From contig NC_042508.1 of the NCBI RefSeq assembly GCF_003054445.1, forward strand, positions 1,178,001-1,242,000: a stretch of DNA of 64,000 bases, read 5' to 3'. The translations under genes were made by a program, and so were the position numbers. The notes below the pieces were generated by a model that ran no database searches, was not told the origin of the DNA, and worked only from the letters and a program-made list of their open reading frames with translations. The DNA is from Pichia kudriavzevii (Eukaryota > Ascomycota > Pichiomycetes > Pichiales > Pichiaceae). Of the stretch, positions 1 through 9,588 are shown one piece after another; the stretch's first letter is position 1, and each line of letters starts with the position of its first letter.

Positions 1-1348
1 AATTCGATGCGTCCCAAAACGGCAGTTCGAGACAAATAGATATAAAGGCCCCAACGAAGGACCAAGTATGTTTGTAGATACAAGAGAGGCTCAGCGAACC
101 GTGTCTCACACCCCTTTAACCTCTTGACCCCTTGACCCCTTGTTCCTATGTCCCATCTATCCGGACTCTTCCTTTCTCCCACACACATGCCACCCCCCTT
201 CCGGGAACCTTCTCTCTCTGGACTAACGGCGTGCCCTCTTCACGACCCGTCCTCGTCTCCCGTCTCCCGTTTCTCGGCTTCACTTAACTGCTCGCCATGC
301 CCGCTACACTCTCCAACTGAATGGCTTCAACGTCTTGTATACGAGCTGCTACCTACTAACCAATATTTTTGTTGGTACTTACACTTTTAGGGGGGGGGGG
401 TGGTGTTGGCGCCTCCCCAATCGGGAAAGTGCGCGCGGTAGAACCACAGAGCTCCAGTGCTACTAGTACCACTAGTACCGGTACTAGTACCATTAAATAC
501 ACCAGAATAATCACTGGAGTCATAGGACGGGCCCAACGCTTTTAAAGCGGCGAAAACGCGCCTCGTAGCAGACCGGAGCAGCGTGGCCACTGCCGTTTCG
601 GTGTGGCGCATGCGCGTCTGATTCGAGTAGTCGGTCTGTACATTATTGAGGTATCCATGTTCGGAAGACGTTTCCCGTTACCTCAATCGCTGCGCTCATC
701 TTGACCACAATTTTCTCTCATATGTAATTCTCACTTGTTGCGCTGGAGCGTCTTCCAAATGACTTTCTCGTAATTGTAGGAATTTTTCAGCAACTTTGTT
801 GATCAGTTACACCGGTTATCCTGGTACTCTCTCTCTTTGATTTTCTAAACTTATTTTCACTTGTTTCTACCTTCTTTTCTTTTCTTTCTTCGGTTTAAAC
901 TCTTTGTTTTGTTCCTTTCCCTCTTGGTATCATCTAGTCCAACCCTTGTAGACACATTGCGTCTCTTTTCATTTTCTCCCCTCCCACCATTCCAATACCT
1001 CATACAACTTTCCTCCTCAATTCTTGTCAAATCATTCGAGTCTTTTATTTATTAACTATAAAAACGAAAACTCTCTGCTGAAAATTCCAAGTGGTTTAGA
1101 CAGAGTTTATTTGAAAAAGATCAAAGTTTTCTTGTTTTGCCAAAGAGAAGAACACGTCTAATTTATTCAACAAGTCTCCACCCAAGTATAAGGAGAAACA
1201 CCAGTAATAGCAATAGGAGAAAAAACATTCAGCTTTATTCTGTACCCCCCCCCCCCATATTACTGTCTATAGATCCAGATCAATCCATTTTTAATCAAGA
1301 CCGTATCAGTCAGAGACATTTGATACAGTATCTTAGGAATTAGAAATC
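1..1348 (+). promoter_or_regulatory. Upstream region and long leader of acetyl-CoA synthetase gene
   Basis: No credible gene lies here; the open frames are short and low in complexity. The distal part is GC-richer and holds an 11-base G run (390-400), a cluster of ACTAGTACC repeats and the palindrome GCGCATGCGC at 606-615. From 762 to 1348 the plus strand has no ATG at all and is rich in pyrimidines and A, which suggests a long transcribed 5' leader scanned from the cap. A 12-base C run lies at 1245-1256. Carbon-source control would be expected for this gene, but I see no site clear enough to name. Confidence 0.6.
462..491. repeat. Three ACTAGTACC repeats with an 18-bp perfect palindrome
   Basis: ACTAGTACC occurs at 462-470, 471-479 and 483-491. 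Positions 471-488 form a perfect palindrome, ACTAGTACC followed by GGTACTAGT. The cluster lies about 860 bp upstream of the acetyl-CoA synthetase start. It could bind a dimeric regulator or form a cruciform; the function is unknown. Confidence 0.85.
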
Positions 1349-3370
1349 ATGACGAAAACACATTCTGTTGTCCACGAAGCTAATGGAGTAATTGCAAGAC
1401 CAACTCCAAAACCCTTCTTTGAGAAACAGCCATCCGCTTCTCTCTCCTCTAAGGAAGAATACGATGAAATGTACAAACAGTCCATCCAAGACCCTGAGGG
1501 ATTCTTTGGCCCAATGGCTAAGAAGTTCCTCTCTTGGGATAAGGATTTCACAAAGGTCAAATCAGGTACGTTGGCTAACGGTGACGCGGCTTGGTTCATC
1601 AACGGTGAATTGAATGCATGTTACAATTGTGTCGATAGACACGCCTTCAAGAACCCTGACAAGGTTGCCATTGTCTTTGAAGCCGATGATGAATCGGAAT
1701 CAAGAAAAATCACTTTTGGCGAACTGTTAAGAGACGTCTCTCAAGTTGCAGGTGTCTTACAATCCTGGGGAGTCAAAAAGGGCGACACCGTTGCCATCTA
1801 TTTGCCAATGACCCCAGAAGCGATCATTGCCATGTTGGCATGTGCTAGAATTGGTGCTATTCATTCTGTTATTTTTGCAGGGTTCTCTGCTGGTTCCATC
1901 AAGGAAAGAGTCACCGATGCCAACTCCAAGGTTTTGATTACTACCGATGAGGGTAAGCGTGGTGGTAAGATTGTCAATAATAAGACCATCGTTGATGAGG
2001 CTTTGAAAGATTGTCCTTCAGTTGAAAAGGTTTTGGTTTACAAAAGAACCGGCAACCCAAAAATCAACATGAAGGAAGGCAGAGACTATTACTGGCAAGA
2101 CCTAGCACCGGAATTCAGAGGTTACCTACCTTGCGTGTCGGTCAATTCTGAAGACCCATTGTTTATGTTATATACCTCTGGTTCAACTGGTGCCCCAAAG
2201 GGTGTTGTCCATTCAACCGGTGGTTATCTATTAGGTGCTGCAATGACAACCAAATATGTCTTTGATTTACAAGAAGAAGACGTCTTATTCACTGCTGGTG
2301 ATGTCGGGTGGATCACTGGCCACTCATACGCTCTATATGGTCCAATGACTTTGGGTGTCTCTACCATTATCTTTGAAGGTACTCCAGCTTATCCAAACTT
2401 TGGCAGATTCTGGAGAATCATTGAGAGAAACAAGGCAACTCATTTTTATGTTGCGCCAACTGCCCTAAGAATGTTGAAGAAATCTGGTGAAGAAGAAATC
2501 GCAAAATACGATTTGTCTTCGTTAAGAACCTTGGGTTCAGTTGGTGAGCCAATTGCAAGTGAAATCTGGCAATGGTATGATGAAAAGATCGGACATGGTT
2601 GTTGCCATATCAGTGATACTTACTGGCAAACCGAATCCGGTTCTCATTTGATTGCCCCATTGGCAGGTTCTGTTCCTACTAAACCAGGTGCTGCCACTCT
2701 ACCTTTCTTTGGTATTGACGCTGTCATCATTGACCCAACTTCCGGTAAAGTTCTCGAAGGCAATGATGTTGAAGGTGTCTTGGCAATCAAAAATACCTGG
2801 CCATCAATGGCAAGAACTGTTTACAAAAATCACAAGAGATATATGGAAACATACTTAAAGCCTTATCCAGGTTACTATTTTACCGGTGACGGTGCTGGTA
2901 GAGACCACGATGGCTACTACTGGATTAGAGGTAGAGTTGATGATGTTGTCAATGTCTCTGGTCACAGATTGTCAACGGCTGAAATCGAGGCTGTCTTGTT
3001 GGAAGACTCAAAGAGAGTTTCTGATGCTGCTGTTGTTGGTATCAATGATGATATTACAGGTCAAGCAGTTATTGCCTTTGTTCAATTGAAGGACAATTCT
3101 TTGGTCTCCGACGAGGCATCATTGCTGAAGTTGAGACAAGACTTGAGATTGTCAATTAGAGCAACCATTGGACCATTTGCTGCCCCAAAGACCATCATTA
3201 TTGTCGATGACTTACCAAAGACTAGATCTGGTAAAATTGTTAGAAGAGTCTTGAGAAAAATTGTTTCTGGCGAAGCAAAGGCTTTAGGTGATCAATCAAC
3301 ATTAGCTAATCCTGAATGTATTGAACCTATCATTGTTGCAGTTGAAAGTCAATTTGGTGTTAAAAACTAA
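1349..3370 (+). CDS. ACS2: Acetyl-CoA synthetase (AMP-forming)
   Basis: Joins acetate to coenzyme A at the cost of ATP to AMP plus pyrophosphate, giving cytosolic and nuclear acetyl-CoA for lipid synthesis and histone acetylation. The 673-residue product carries the adenylate-forming signature [11 protein letters not shown] near residue 276. It also has the hinge/A8 region [17 protein letters not shown] followed by [16 protein letters not shown]. The C-terminal TRSGKIVRR holds the catalytic lysine of this family. Length fits yeast Acs2 (683 residues) better than Acs1 (713), and there is no long N-terminal extension or C-terminal peroxisomal signal. The enzyme identity is very secure. The choice of ACS2 over ACS1 is inference from length and could be wrong. 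Confidence 0.97.
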   Translation: MTKTHSVVHEANGVIARPTPKPFFEKQPSASLSSKEEYDEMYKQSIQDPEGFFGPMAKKFLSWDKDFTKVKSGTLANGDAAWFINGELNACYNCVDRHAFKNPDKVAIVFEADDESESRKITFGELLRDVSQVAGVLQSWGVKKGDTVAIYLPMTPEAIIAMLACARIGAIHSVIFAGFSAGSIKERVTDANSKVLITTDEGKRGGKIVNNKTIVDEALKDCPSVEKVLVYKRTGNPKINMKEGRDYYWQDLAPEFRGYLPCVSVNSEDPLFMLYTSGSTGAPKGVVHSTGGYLLGAAMTTKYVFDLQEEDVLFTAGDVGWITGHSYALYGPMTLGVSTIIFEGTPAYPNFGRFWRIIERNKATHFYVAPTALRMLKKSGEEEIAKYDLSSLRTLGSVGEPIASEIWQWYDEKIGHGCCHISDTYWQTESGSHLIAPLAGSVPTKPGAATLPFFGIDAVIIDPTSGKVLEGNDVEGVLAIKNTWPSMARTVYKNHKRYMETYLKPYPGYYFTGDGAGRDHDGYYWIRGRVDDVVNVSGHRLSTAEIEAVLLEDSKRVSDAAVVGINDDITGQAVIAFVQLKDNSLVSDEASLLKLRQDLRLSIRATIGPFAAPKTIIIVDDLPKTRSGKIVRRVLRKIVSGEAKALGDQSTLANPECIEPIIVAVESQFGVKN

Positions 3371-3852
3371 TCTTCTTTTTTCTTCTTACTTTTTTCTTTG
3401 CTCCGCCTTTTGTTTTGTCTCTTTTCTCTAGAGTACATTTCTTATAAAGATGCTACTAGTAGTGTCCAACAATATGCGTTTAAGTATAACCTTCTTTCTT
3501 GTGTTCTCTTCTATAGCTTGACCAGAACATCTCATTTTTTATCTTTATTTGTCGTTTCTTCCATGTATTTGTTTTTTTTTGTATGCATTGAATTTTCAAT
3601 TCAATCATATATACTTATATCTATATATTTATATCTATATATTCACTTTCCTTATACTAATACAAATATTCTCAAAAGTTGATGTACGTTGTGGCTCCTC
3701 AAACACGAATCTCAATAAATTGAGTGTGTAAGAAGCGCGAGAAATTAGAAAGTGCTGTGAAACTCAAAAGGTTGCAATATTGATGGATATGGCAATATGT
3801 ACTATTCCAAGGGCAAATCTTCTTTCCAAACCTAAAAATCAAACAACATATA
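3371..3852. promoter_or_regulatory. ACS 3' region and RPN12 promoter
   Basis: Between tandem genes. The first part is T-rich with TATA/TATC runs (3600-3650) typical of a yeast 3' end. The RPN12-proximal part contains AAGGGCAAA near 3808-3816, a loose match to the Rpn4 proteasome element (GGTGGCAAA, or GRAGGCAAAA in Candida). It is too imperfect to call as a site. No gene seen. Confidence 0.45.
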
Positions 3853-4674
3853 ATGACTTTAGACCAGCTTATTAGTAAATTAACACAGGAATTTACAAAT
3901 GAGAATTATGAGACATGTTTCCAGCTTCTAACGCCGTTAAAGATCCAACTTATCGAGCATAATCTACTTGTGCCAAGCATCCAAACTAGTATCAATCCAA
4001 ACGATCTGAAAATTACGAGGCAAGTTTTGGAAATTGGTGCCTTGGTGTCTATCAATCTCTTGAAGATGCAAGAGTTTTCCAACTGTATTACACTCTTGAA
4101 ACCATTCTATGAATCCAGCACATTAAATGATGAAGCAAGTCAAAAGAACAAACTATTGAGTTTATATTTACTGCTGCTTCTAACACAGGATGATTTGGCC
4201 CTGTTTCATATAGAATTGGAGAAGTTCCAAAATTATAACATGAATGTCGATGACCTTGAGAATGATGAGTTTCTAAGTATCCCGATAAAGTTTGAAAAGT
4301 GGATTATAGACGGTGATTTCAACAAGATCCACGAAACATTGGTTTCTAAACACAAGTTTCCATGTAAAGAGTTCAATATTTTTGAAGATGAGCTATTGAA
4401 TTCAATGAGGTTGAACATTGCAAACAACCTGGAGACCGTTTACAGACAACTGCCAATAGAAAACCTTAGAATCTTGCTATTTCTAAAAGAGATATCTCAA
4501 GTTCACGAATTTGTTGAGAATTTTAACTGGAAGTTGGTCAATGGTGTTGTATATTTTGAGAAGCAAAACAAAACAGTGTTGGACGAAACCAACCAAATAG
4601 ATGAAATAAATGACGAGAAATCTATCATTAGAAATTCCTTAATTTACGCAACAGAAATGGAGAGAATTATTTAG
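3853..4674 (+). CDS. RPN12: 26S proteasome regulatory particle subunit Rpn12
   Basis: Non-ATPase lid subunit of the 19S particle, the last to join the lid during assembly. The product has 273 residues, against 274 in S. cerevisiae Rpn12, and aligns along its whole length from memory. Matching blocks include the N-terminal helical repeats (NYETCFQLLTPLKIQLIEHN), LKITRQVLEIGAL, the central KLLSLYLLLLLTQDDLALFH, and the PCI-type C-terminal end with IENLRILLF and FNWKLVNGVVYF. It follows ACS on the same strand and converges with the mannosyltransferase gene downstream. No oddities seen. Confidence 0.95.
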   Translation: MTLDQLISKLTQEFTNENYETCFQLLTPLKIQLIEHNLLVPSIQTSINPNDLKITRQVLEIGALVSINLLKMQEFSNCITLLKPFYESSTLNDEASQKNKLLSLYLLLLLTQDDLALFHIELEKFQNYNMNVDDLENDEFLSIPIKFEKWIIDGDFNKIHETLVSKHKFPCKEFNIFEDELLNSMRLNIANNLETVYRQLPIENLRILLFLKEISQVHEFVENFNWKLVNGVVYFEKQNKTVLDETNQIDEINDEKSIIRNSLIYATEMERII

Positions 4675-4985
4675 TTACACTATAGTTTTTGTTTTCTATT
4701 TCTCTTTGTTATGTGAGTCTCTCTGACGTAGGAGCATTTGTGTATAACAAAACAGCAATAATTTCCCTGAATTAAAGTAATTCTCCTTTTTTCTTTTTTT
4801 TTTTGCTATGTATATAAGACAGTAACAAAACACAAAGAAAAGATTAGGATGATCGGACAGACGCAGAGCGAGAACACGTGCAACGAAATATATTACAGTT
4901 TGAAATAGATAGTACAATTAAATAAATAAACAGGCAGAAAACAAAATAACAAAAAATGCAGATATTGCAAATTACAAGCTTTTGG
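4675..4985. other. Convergent intergenic region RPN12/mannosyltransferase
   Basis: About 310 bp shared by two 3' ends. It is AT-rich with a T/C run at 4786-4804. Short open frames look like chance. Nothing else recognised. Confidence 0.6.
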
Positions 4986-6977
4986 CTAGATTGAGGTGGA
5001 CTTTAAAAACATCAACCTGGCACTTATATCCTCACAGAGATGACTGTAAGAGACCTGGGCATTTTCCATATACTTCAATCTCAAGGGGGTTATCTCCGAG
5101 CAAAAGTAACGATGAATCAAGTCCCACTGCTGCAATTCAAAATCAAAGCCTAGGTCTGGCTGGTCGGCATACAATCTCCACTGCATATCATTATCATCGA
5201 CTAATTTACCATTTTGAAGCAAGTCTATAGGTTCAATTTTAGGGTAATTAGAATGGACAAACATTGGTTTTGAATTATATTTGGTGAACCAATTGAAAAA
5301 CTCCATGGGATCGTAAACAAATTGATTGTTGCCATTTTTTCCGCTGTTTTCAATTTTGTCTAATATAAATTCCTGGAATTTAGATTCATTCTCATAGTCA
5401 ACAGCAGGGTCATATTGGATCATTCCCACACCGTGGTATTTCGAATCATCCCAATGGCCAATGACACCCACAGCTTTATTGACTTGATATACTGGCAACT
5501 TGAAGAATTGACTGGCAGCATAAAAGGTTTCCTTGTCACCTTCACCTTTACCACCTTGAGAAAAGAGGGGATAATAATGCCTTGGGCCATAGACATTATA
5601 GTAGAAACTCAAAAGTAACGATTTAAAATGCGTCTTTTTGTTGACCAGGATTTGGCCGGATTCTGTCGACAAGTCTGGCATTGTACCATCACGATCATGG
5701 AAGGGGAAATCTGTGTCGGGGTCGTCTCCTTCGTTGGTATAATAAGAAGGAGGGGTTATCTTATCCAAAAAGTTCCGGACTCTGGAGGTACCAATCTGGT
5801 ACCCCGCCAAATCGTAGTATTTGGGATGTGTCACTCTCCTCCAAAAATCTGGCCATAAAACCATTCCATTTTCTTCAAAGAGATTTGAGGCGAACAAATA
5901 ATCGGGATTGGAGACTGGAATATTGTCGGAATCAAGAAACAATACATTTTGAAAACTTGAAACCAATAACGAGATGGATTTTAATTGATAGCCCGTCAGA
6001 TGGGAATTTGGGTTTTCTAAATTGATGAAGTTGTACAAGGGAACGCATCTAGCATTCAATTTGGGTAGTATAACTTCACAGAGCTGTCTTTCGTAATCTT
6101 CTCTTTGAGGAATGATGATTTCGACTGGCAACTTTGAGCCTGTTAATCTCAAGTTTTCAACAGATAGCAAGGCCAACCAGGAAAATTTCCCGCCTCCAAT
6201 TAGAACTATTCCATCGCCATGGTAAGTACCATCTTGATAATGGTTGGGGATATGATTGACAAAATAGTCATGAGATTTCTGCAAATCTTTGAATAAATCA
6301 TCTGGTAAAAATAGACAGTCAAGTAAAAACTGTTTGGACAGCATGGGGTATTTTTCAAGATTCGTATCATGAGCTGCTATATTTACAATTCCATTTTTGC
6401 CATAGACCCGTTCAATGAATCTGTGGTTATTTTTCAGTTTTCTTCTATTCTTCAGTCTAGGATGTTTGTAAAAAGATTCCTCCTTTAACTGGAAGCCAAG
6501 AGAAGGTGCGGCATTCCCCACTATATGTATCAAATTGGTCAACAAGGAGGCAATTTTCGTAGGATCCGAAACGGGGTCAATGGATGGGGCAGTGGAAGGT
6601 ATACCATCATTGATTCTTCTGTCCGCTATAACCACGGACTCGTCAACGAGTTTCTTATTATTTACAATATCATTGTTAATTTTTATTTTGAGGCTATCCT
6701 GGTCTTTGTTCTCATGGAGCATCATTTCATAGAAAGTTCCACCTTTGGCGACATTGTTGGTGTTTGTATGGTCATTGTTGTTGTTGGTGTTTTCAATTTC
6801 GGTTTCACCCTTGTTGTAGTTGCTACTACTTGACACCCCGTCTCTGTTGTGGCCAATATACGGGAGTTTCGAATTGGAGTAGAAGCTAAAGAGAGAAACA
6901 AGGGCAATGACAGCCAAAATGGAGAATAATAGCGGCCTTCGTATTAAGGGGGCTGTGTGTCTATGACGTTTGGACAT
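4986..6977 (-). CDS. Golgi alpha-mannosyltransferase, MNN2/MNN5 family
   Basis: Predicted type II Golgi enzyme that adds mannose branches to N-glycan outer chains. The ATG at 6977 gives 663 residues; the frame is open further upstream but has no ATG there. A short basic cytosolic tail (MSKRHRHTAPLIRRP) precedes one membrane anchor at about residues 15-33, then a Ser/Asn-rich stem to about residue 150. The catalytic domain contains GIVLIGGGKFSWLALLS and LPVEIIIPQ. It also has the metal-binding DSD (residues 349-351) in VLFLDSDN, followed by WPDFWRRVTHPKYY. These are marks of the mannosyltransferase-putative family (PF11051: Mnn2, Mnn5 and Candida paralogs). Which paralog it is cannot be settled by eye. 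It shares its upstream region with the ceramide synthase gene. Confidence 0.88.
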   Translation of the reverse strand: MSKRHRHTAPLIRRPLLFSILAVIALVSLFSFYSNSKLPYIGHNRDGVSSSSNYNKGETEIENTNNNNDHTNTNNVAKGGTFYEMMLHENKDQDSLKIKINNDIVNNKKLVDESVVIADRRINDGIPSTAPSIDPVSDPTKIASLLTNLIHIVGNAAPSLGFQLKEESFYKHPRLKNRRKLKNNHRFIERVYGKNGIVNIAAHDTNLEKYPMLSKQFLLDCLFLPDDLFKDLQKSHDYFVNHIPNHYQDGTYHGDGIVLIGGGKFSWLALLSVENLRLTGSKLPVEIIIPQREDYERQLCEVILPKLNARCVPLYNFINLENPNSHLTGYQLKSISLLVSSFQNVLFLDSDNIPVSNPDYLFASNLFEENGMVLWPDFWRRVTHPKYYDLAGYQIGTSRVRNFLDKITPPSYYTNEGDDPDTDFPFHDRDGTMPDLSTESGQILVNKKTHFKSLLLSFYYNVYGPRHYYPLFSQGGKGEGDKETFYAASQFFKLPVYQVNKAVGVIGHWDDSKYHGVGMIQYDPAVDYENESKFQEFILDKIENSGKNGNNQFVYDPMEFFNWFTKYNSKPMFVHSNYPKIEPIDLLQNGKLVDDNDMQWRLYADQPDLGFDFELQQWDLIHRYFCSEITPLRLKYMENAQVSYSHLCEDISARLMFLKSTSI

Positions 6978-7226
6978 TGGATGCAATACTATTCCAGATA
7001 CTTCCAAACACCTGGTTTAGTAATACAGTATATATGATGATATGATATGAGGTGAATGGATAATATCAAGTGGTATGGTGTCGTGTCGTATTGTGTTGCG
7101 TAGTGTCTTGTTGTGTTAGATTGAATTGTTTGAAATAATATGCAGGGTCTGTCCATGTAAATCATGTGGAATCTCCGGTTGTTGCCGCTGGTCCAATCCT
7201 CTTTTTTTGATGTACGTAACGAAAAA

Positions 7227-7255
7227 ATGTGAAACGCGAAATGTGAAACGCGAAA
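7227..7255 (+). promoter_or_regulatory. Tandem SCB-like (CGCGAAA) elements
   Basis: The 14-base unit ATGTGAAACGCGAA occurs twice in direct succession, placing CGCGAAA at 7235-7241 and 7249-7255. This fits the Swi4/SBF box CRCGAAA, which drives late-G1 expression of many cell-wall genes. A pair with 14-bp spacing in a shared promoter is a good candidate; binding is inference. Confidence 0.5.
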
Positions 7256-7330
7256 GTAGTTGAAAACAAAAGTTGGCTTTTAATTTTTTTTAATTTTAAT
7301 TTTTGTTTTTGTTTTTTCACCACCTCCGCC

Positions 7331-7396
7331 GTCGCGTCGCGTCGCGTCGCTCCTTTTTCTTTTTTCTTTTTTCTTTTTTCTTTTTTCTTTTTTCTT
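7331..7396. repeat. GTCGC pentamer and CTTTTTT heptamer tandem repeats
   Basis: Four perfect GTCGC units (7331-7350) are followed almost directly by six CTTTTTT units (7353-7396). Such arrays vary in copy number between strains and may tune the flanking promoters. Confidence 0.9.
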
Positions 7397-7900
7397 ATGC
7401 AATTCGTTCTCGGTAGTTGCCGCATTGAAAAGCTCGGATTATAGAATTTGATTTTTTTTTTTTTTTTTTTTAGTTCTCTCTTAATTCGCGAAACAGTCTC
7501 TTCGGCAAAAAAAAAAAAACGGAACCTAAAGAAAAGAAAAGAAAAGAGAAAAAAAAGAAAAAAAAATGACTTTTCAAAATTCCGCCTTTTAATTCCCATT
7601 TTAAAATTTCCGCTTTAAAATTTCGGTCTAATTCCCGTTCCTAAGTCTATTTTAATCTCCTTCCATTTTATTCTTCTTTCCCTCATTTTTCAAATTCGGT
7701 TGTTGGTAAACTGATTTATGGCCATCGTATTTTTTTCGACTACCCTAATCTTTCACAAGGTCTGCTCTTTTTTTTTTTTTTCTCCACTAACCTCTTCACC
7801 TAATTGCAACTATTGGCAGTCCCCACATAAAATATAACCTCTTACACATTTTCTTGCACTTTTCTTCTCTCATTCATTACCCTTTGGTTCCACATAATAG

Positions 7901-9145
7901 ATGACGCAACAGCAGCCTGATAGTGTCTCCTCTGGCATTGCTCCAGTGCCTCCCGCCACCCCTACATCCACCCATAGGAGACGTTCCTCTGTCGGGACCA
8001 TCAAACTCGGTGATAGCGCCGTGCCTAGTCTACAATCAAGAAGATCGATTTCCGATATTAATGAAGCTGAAAAGTACCAATTGAAGGAAATCAACAGGAC
8101 TTCCCAGAGTGTCGACGACATGGAGGTGTCGAAGAAGCTCTTCACCTTTGTCAAGATTTTGTGCTATAGACATACCTGGTTTGCGCCTCTTTTGGTTCTC
8201 ATTTCCGCAAACGTTGTCTACCTCTTATCCAACAACTACACGCCTTCGAACCCTCTCCACAGATTCCTGAAGTTGTCCTATGAGGTCCCCAACACAGACC
8301 CTCCTCTTTATGAAAAGGGTTGGAAAGACTTTTGCTTTGTCTTTTATATGATTATATTCTTTACGTTTCTAAGAGAGTTCACCATGCAGATTTTTTTACA
8401 ACCATTGGCTAGATATTTCGGTATCAGGGGGAAGTCCAGAACATCCAGGTTTGTTGAACAAACCTATGCTATCTTCTACTATGGTATCACCAGTCCCTTT
8501 GGTTTGTACCTAATGAAACATTCTCCAATGTGGTTCTTCAAAACAGAAGAGTTCTTTAGAGAATACCCTCATTTACAACACACTTGGCTATTCAAATACT
8601 ACTATCTCTTCCAAGCAGGTTTCTGGTCACAACAGGCCTTGATTCTCACCTTGCAACTCGAAAAACCAAGGAAAGACTTCAAAGAATTGGTCTTCCATCA
8701 TATTGTCACAATCTTATTGATCTCATTGTCTTATATGTTCAACTTCACTTGGATGGGCTTGGCCATTTACATAACCATGGACGTGTCGGATCTCTTCCTT
8801 GGCACCTCCAAAACGTTGAACTACATTGGCTCACCTCTAGAAGTGCCCTTCTTCTTGCTCTTTGTTGTCGTCTGGATCTACACTAGACACTGGCTAAATT
8901 TGAAGATCCTCTATTCAGTCATGACAGAGTTCTTGACTGTGGGTCCAAACGTCTTGGACTTTGCCTCCCAGCAGTACAAGTGCTGGATCTCGCAACCAAT
9001 GGTGTTCACCTTGATTCTGGCCTTACAACTGGTCAATGCGTATTGGTTGTTTTTGATTTTCAGGATCCTAGTGAGATTTGCCATTTACAACGTCAAGAAG
9101 GACGAGAGATCAGATGATGAGGATGAAGATGAGGATGAAGAGTAA
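7901..9145 (+). CDS. LAG1: Ceramide synthase catalytic subunit (LAG1/LAC1 family)
   Basis: Makes (phyto)ceramide in the ER membrane from a sphingoid base and a very-long-chain acyl-CoA. The 414-residue product has a cytosolic N-terminus, a first membrane segment at about residues 93-110 and a TLC domain from about 145 to 390. The Lag1 motif contains the His pair 266-267 (VFHHIVTIL) and the acidic residues D294 and D297 (TMDVSDLFLGTSK), all needed for catalysis in the family. It ends in an acidic tail (DDEDEDEDEE), like yeast Lag1/Lac1 with their CK2 sites. Basophilic-kinase-like sites (HRRRSS at 25-30, SRRS at 46-49) lie in the N-terminus, where Ypk1 acts on the S. cerevisiae enzymes. Lag1 versus Lac1 is not resolvable here. 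Confidence 0.95.
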   Translation: MTQQQPDSVSSGIAPVPPATPTSTHRRRSSVGTIKLGDSAVPSLQSRRSISDINEAEKYQLKEINRTSQSVDDMEVSKKLFTFVKILCYRHTWFAPLLVLISANVVYLLSNNYTPSNPLHRFLKLSYEVPNTDPPLYEKGWKDFCFVFYMIIFFTFLREFTMQIFLQPLARYFGIRGKSRTSRFVEQTYAIFYYGITSPFGLYLMKHSPMWFFKTEEFFREYPHLQHTWLFKYYYLFQAGFWSQQALILTLQLEKPRKDFKELVFHHIVTILLISLSYMFNFTWMGLAIYITMDVSDLFLGTSKTLNYIGSPLEVPFFLLFVVVWIYTRHWLNLKILYSVMTEFLTVGPNVLDFASQQYKCWISQPMVFTLILALQLVNAYWLFLIFRILVRFAIYNVKKDERSDDEDEDEDEE

Positions 9146-9588
9146 AAGCGTTGAAGAGTGAACCTGCTTGCGCCTGCACAGCGATGGTGTCGCCATACAA
9201 TATTGAAAACTATACTAAACTAAAAGATAATACAAAATATACGGCTAACAAAACCAGACGTGATCCTACGAAAAACAAATTTATAGATAAATAATTGGAT
9301 AACAGACTAATCTAAAAGCAAAATTAAAGTAAACCCTCCATAATGACCAAATGTGAGGGTGCTTGTTGAAATCATTGTTAAGATATGTATGTACAGAAAC
9401 TAAGAATAAGAATGTCGAGTATAGATGAAGAGTATGATGATATACAAAAATCATATGTAAATTAGAAAGAACCGCTTATCAGTTCTTCATACATATACAT
9501 ATATCTGTTTTTTTTTGTTTGTGTGTGTGCTTGTTTGGTGTTTGTTACTCAAACGTGTATTCGCATTCGCAAATCTCCATGTAAATCT
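9146..9588. other. Convergent intergenic region LAG1/MRP4
   Basis: Two 3' ends meet in this AT-rich stretch. Read on the minus strand, TGTACATA (9388-9395) fits the Puf3 core UGUANAUA, about 195 nt past the MRP4 stop. It would matter only if the MRP4 3' UTR reaches it. No gene seen. Confidence 0.5.

Larger units (their letters stand above)
6978..7900. promoter_or_regulatory. Divergent promoter, mannosyltransferase/ceramide synthase
   Basis: This 923-bp region lies between two head-to-head genes of the secretory pathway and cell surface. It holds a duplicated SCB-like element (7227-7255), four GTCGC units (7331-7350), six CTTTTTT units (7353-7396), and A- and T-runs at 7451-7470 and 7506-7519. 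Poly(dA:dT) runs of this kind usually exclude nucleosomes. The low-complexity open frame across 7162-7599 is made of these repeats and is not a gene. Confidence 0.7.

Noticed and set aside
3808-3816. AAGGGCAAA before RPN12 as an Rpn4 proteasome element
   Set aside because: Differs from both the S. cerevisiae and Candida forms; too weak to call.
7005-7007. Upstream TTG start for the mannosyltransferase
   Set aside because: The ATG at 6977 gives the expected short basic tail and membrane anchor; no ATG exists further upstream in frame.
7162-7599. 145-codon Lys/Phe-rich minus-strand frame
   Set aside because: Made of the poly-T, CTTTTTT and GTCGC repeats of the promoter; no coding character.
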